Source: Streptomyces endocoffeicus
Lineage (GTDB): Bacteria; Actinomycetota; Actinomycetes; Streptomycetales; Streptomycetaceae
NCBI RefSeq assembly: GCF_016741935.1
Contig: NZ_JAERRG010000001.1
Location: 248,001 to 312,000, forward strand
Reading direction: 5' to 3'
Length of the DNA: 64,000 nt
The notes below the pieces were generated by a model, which searched no databases, was not told the DNA's origin, and saw only the letters and a list, made by a program, of their open reading frames with translations. Of the stretch, positions 62,997-64,000 are shown one piece after another. How positions within the stretch are numbered: position 1 is the first letter of the stretch; every line of letters begins with the position of its first letter. Both the position numbers and the translations under genes were made by a program.

Positions 62997-64000
62997 ATGG
63001 CAATCACTCCGTCGACCAGCACATTCGCCTCCCCTCTCGCCCTCCCGCTCAGCGAACTCGACCCGGACATCGCCGCCGCGGTGGAGGCCGAGCTGCACCG
63101 CCAGCAGTCCACCCTGGAGATGATCGCCTCGGAGAACTTCGCTCCGTCGGCGGTCATGGAGGCCCAGGGCTCGGTCCTGACCAACAAATACGCCGAGGGC
63201 TACCCCGGCCGCCGCTACTACGGCGGCTGTGAGCACGTCGACGTGGTCGAGCGGATCGCCATCGACCGGGTCAAGGAGCTCTTCGGCGCCGAGGCCGCCA
63301 ACGTCCAGCCGCACTCCGGCGCCCAGGCCAACGCCGCCGCGATGTTCGCCCTCCTCTCCCCCGGCGACACCATCCTCGGCCTCGACCTCGCGCACGGCGG
63401 CCATCTGACCCACGGCATGCGCATCAACTTCTCCGGCAAGCTCTACAACGTCGTGCCCTACCACGTGGGCGAGTCCGATCTGCGCATCGACATGGACGAG
63501 GTCGAGCGGCTCGCGCTCGCCCACCGGCCCAAGATGATCGTCGCGGGCTGGTCGGCCTACCCCCGCCGACTGGACTTCGCCGCCTTCCGCCGGATCGCGG
63601 ACGAGGTCGGCGCGTATCTGATGGTGGACATGGCGCACTTCGCCGGGCTGGTGGCCGCGGGCCTCCACCCCAACCCGGTGCCGTACGCCGACGTCGTGAC
63701 CACCACCACCCACAAGACCCTCGGCGGCCCGCGCGGTGGCGTGATCCTCTCCACCGCCGGCCTGGCCAAGAAGATCAACTCCGCGGTCTTCCCGGGCCAG
63801 CAGGGCGGCCCGCTGGAGCATGTCATCGCGGCGAAGGCGGTGGCCTTCAAGGTGGCGGCGGGCGAGGAGTTCAAGGAGCGCCAGCGGCGCACCCTGGACG
63901 GCGCCCGCATCCTCGCCGGACGGCTGCTGGCCGACGATGTGGCCGAGGCCGGGATCACGGTGCTGACCGGCGGCACCGAGGTCCATCTGGTCCTCGTCGA
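62997..64000 (+). CDS. glyA: Serine hydroxymethyltransferase, 3' end outside window
   Basis: A pyridoxal-phosphate enzyme interconverting serine plus tetrahydrofolate and glycine plus methylene-tetrahydrofolate. The ~334 residues visible include [73 protein letters not shown] and the PLP-lysine motif [16 protein letters not shown]. The start ATG 62997 gives [10 protein letters not shown], a short extension typical of actinobacterial copies. Divergent GntR control suggests it is an inducible copy, perhaps one of two in the genome; the second copy is inferred. Confidence 0.95.
   Translation, partial: MAITPSTSTFASPLALPLSELDPDIAAAVEAELHRQQSTLEMIASENFAPSAVMEAQGSVLTNKYAEGYPGRRYYGGCEHVDVVERIAIDRVKELFGAEAANVQPHSGAQANAAAMFALLSPGDTILGLDLAHGGHLTHGMRINFSGKLYNVVPYHVGESDLRIDMDEVERLALAHRPKMIVAGWSAYPRRLDFAAFRRIADEVGAYLMVDMAHFAGLVAAGLHPNPVPYADVVTTTTHKTLGGPRGGVILSTAGLAKKINSAVFPGQQGGPLEHVIAAKAVAFKVAAGEEFKERQRRTLDGARILAGRLLADDVAEAGITVLTGGTEVHLVLV

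Noticed and set aside
62970..63986. A 338-codon - strand frame at the right end
   Set aside because: It is antisense to the unmistakable serine hydroxymethyltransferase frame, which runs open to the window edge.

Overview
The window is high-GC actinobacterial DNA and is almost certainly from Streptomyces. The codon usage, the Streptomyces-type regulator families, a complete coelichelin siderophore cluster with DtxR/DmdR-type iron boxes, and exported carbohydrate-active enzymes all fit. The mixture of specialised-metabolism genes, decayed genes, an IS200/IS605 element and a MITE-like element suggests an accessory part of the chromosome, possibly an arm; the position is inferred.

Layout. 1-10.2 kb: a hemicellulose-utilisation operon on the + strand, with two sugar ABC permeases (the first cut by the window edge), a YesL-like membrane protein, a GH2 glycosidase, a Tat-exported GH67 alpha-glucuronidase and a secreted GH43 enzyme. 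Together they would release, import and trim decorated xylo-oligosaccharides. 10.2-17.4 kb: a lone VWA protein; a small GntR-controlled unit with a gutted HAD gene and a ketopantoate-reductase-like gene; an alpha/beta hydrolase; a small OAA-lectin-like protein; a SnoaL-like protein; and an EamA exporter divergent from its LysR regulator.

17.6-21.9 kb: the most interesting unit, a tight four-gene operon encoding a homologue of archaeal MfnB, which makes the furan precursor of methanofuran from glyceraldehyde-3-phosphate, followed by an aldehyde dehydrogenase, a zinc alcohol dehydrogenase and an LCM-type methyltransferase. I infer a small furan metabolite or cofactor-like pathway. A 14-bp repeat carrying the translation start separates two of its genes.

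21.9-36.7 kb: a patchwork of regulators (TetR, LysR), reductases, a TetX-like flavin monooxygenase, a serine beta-lactamase-fold hydrolase, GNAT, tRNA-Trp, a P-loop kinase, a glutaredoxin-like membrane protein and a YtcJ-type amidohydrolase. Several genes are visibly broken (tetR, SRPBCC, nitronate monooxygenase).

36.7-59.5 kb: the coelichelin cluster cchK-J-I-H-G-F-E-D-C-B-A. CchB hydroxylates ornithine, CchA formylates it, the trimodular NRPS CchH assembles the peptide with help from the MbtH protein CchK, CchJ is an esterase, CchG/CchI form an exporter, and CchF/E/D/C import the ferric siderophore. Five iron-box-like sites lie at the promoters. 59.6-62.2 kb: gene remnants around an intact TnpA/TnpB element. 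62.2-64 kb: an FCD-type GntR regulator divergent from glyA, which runs off the window.
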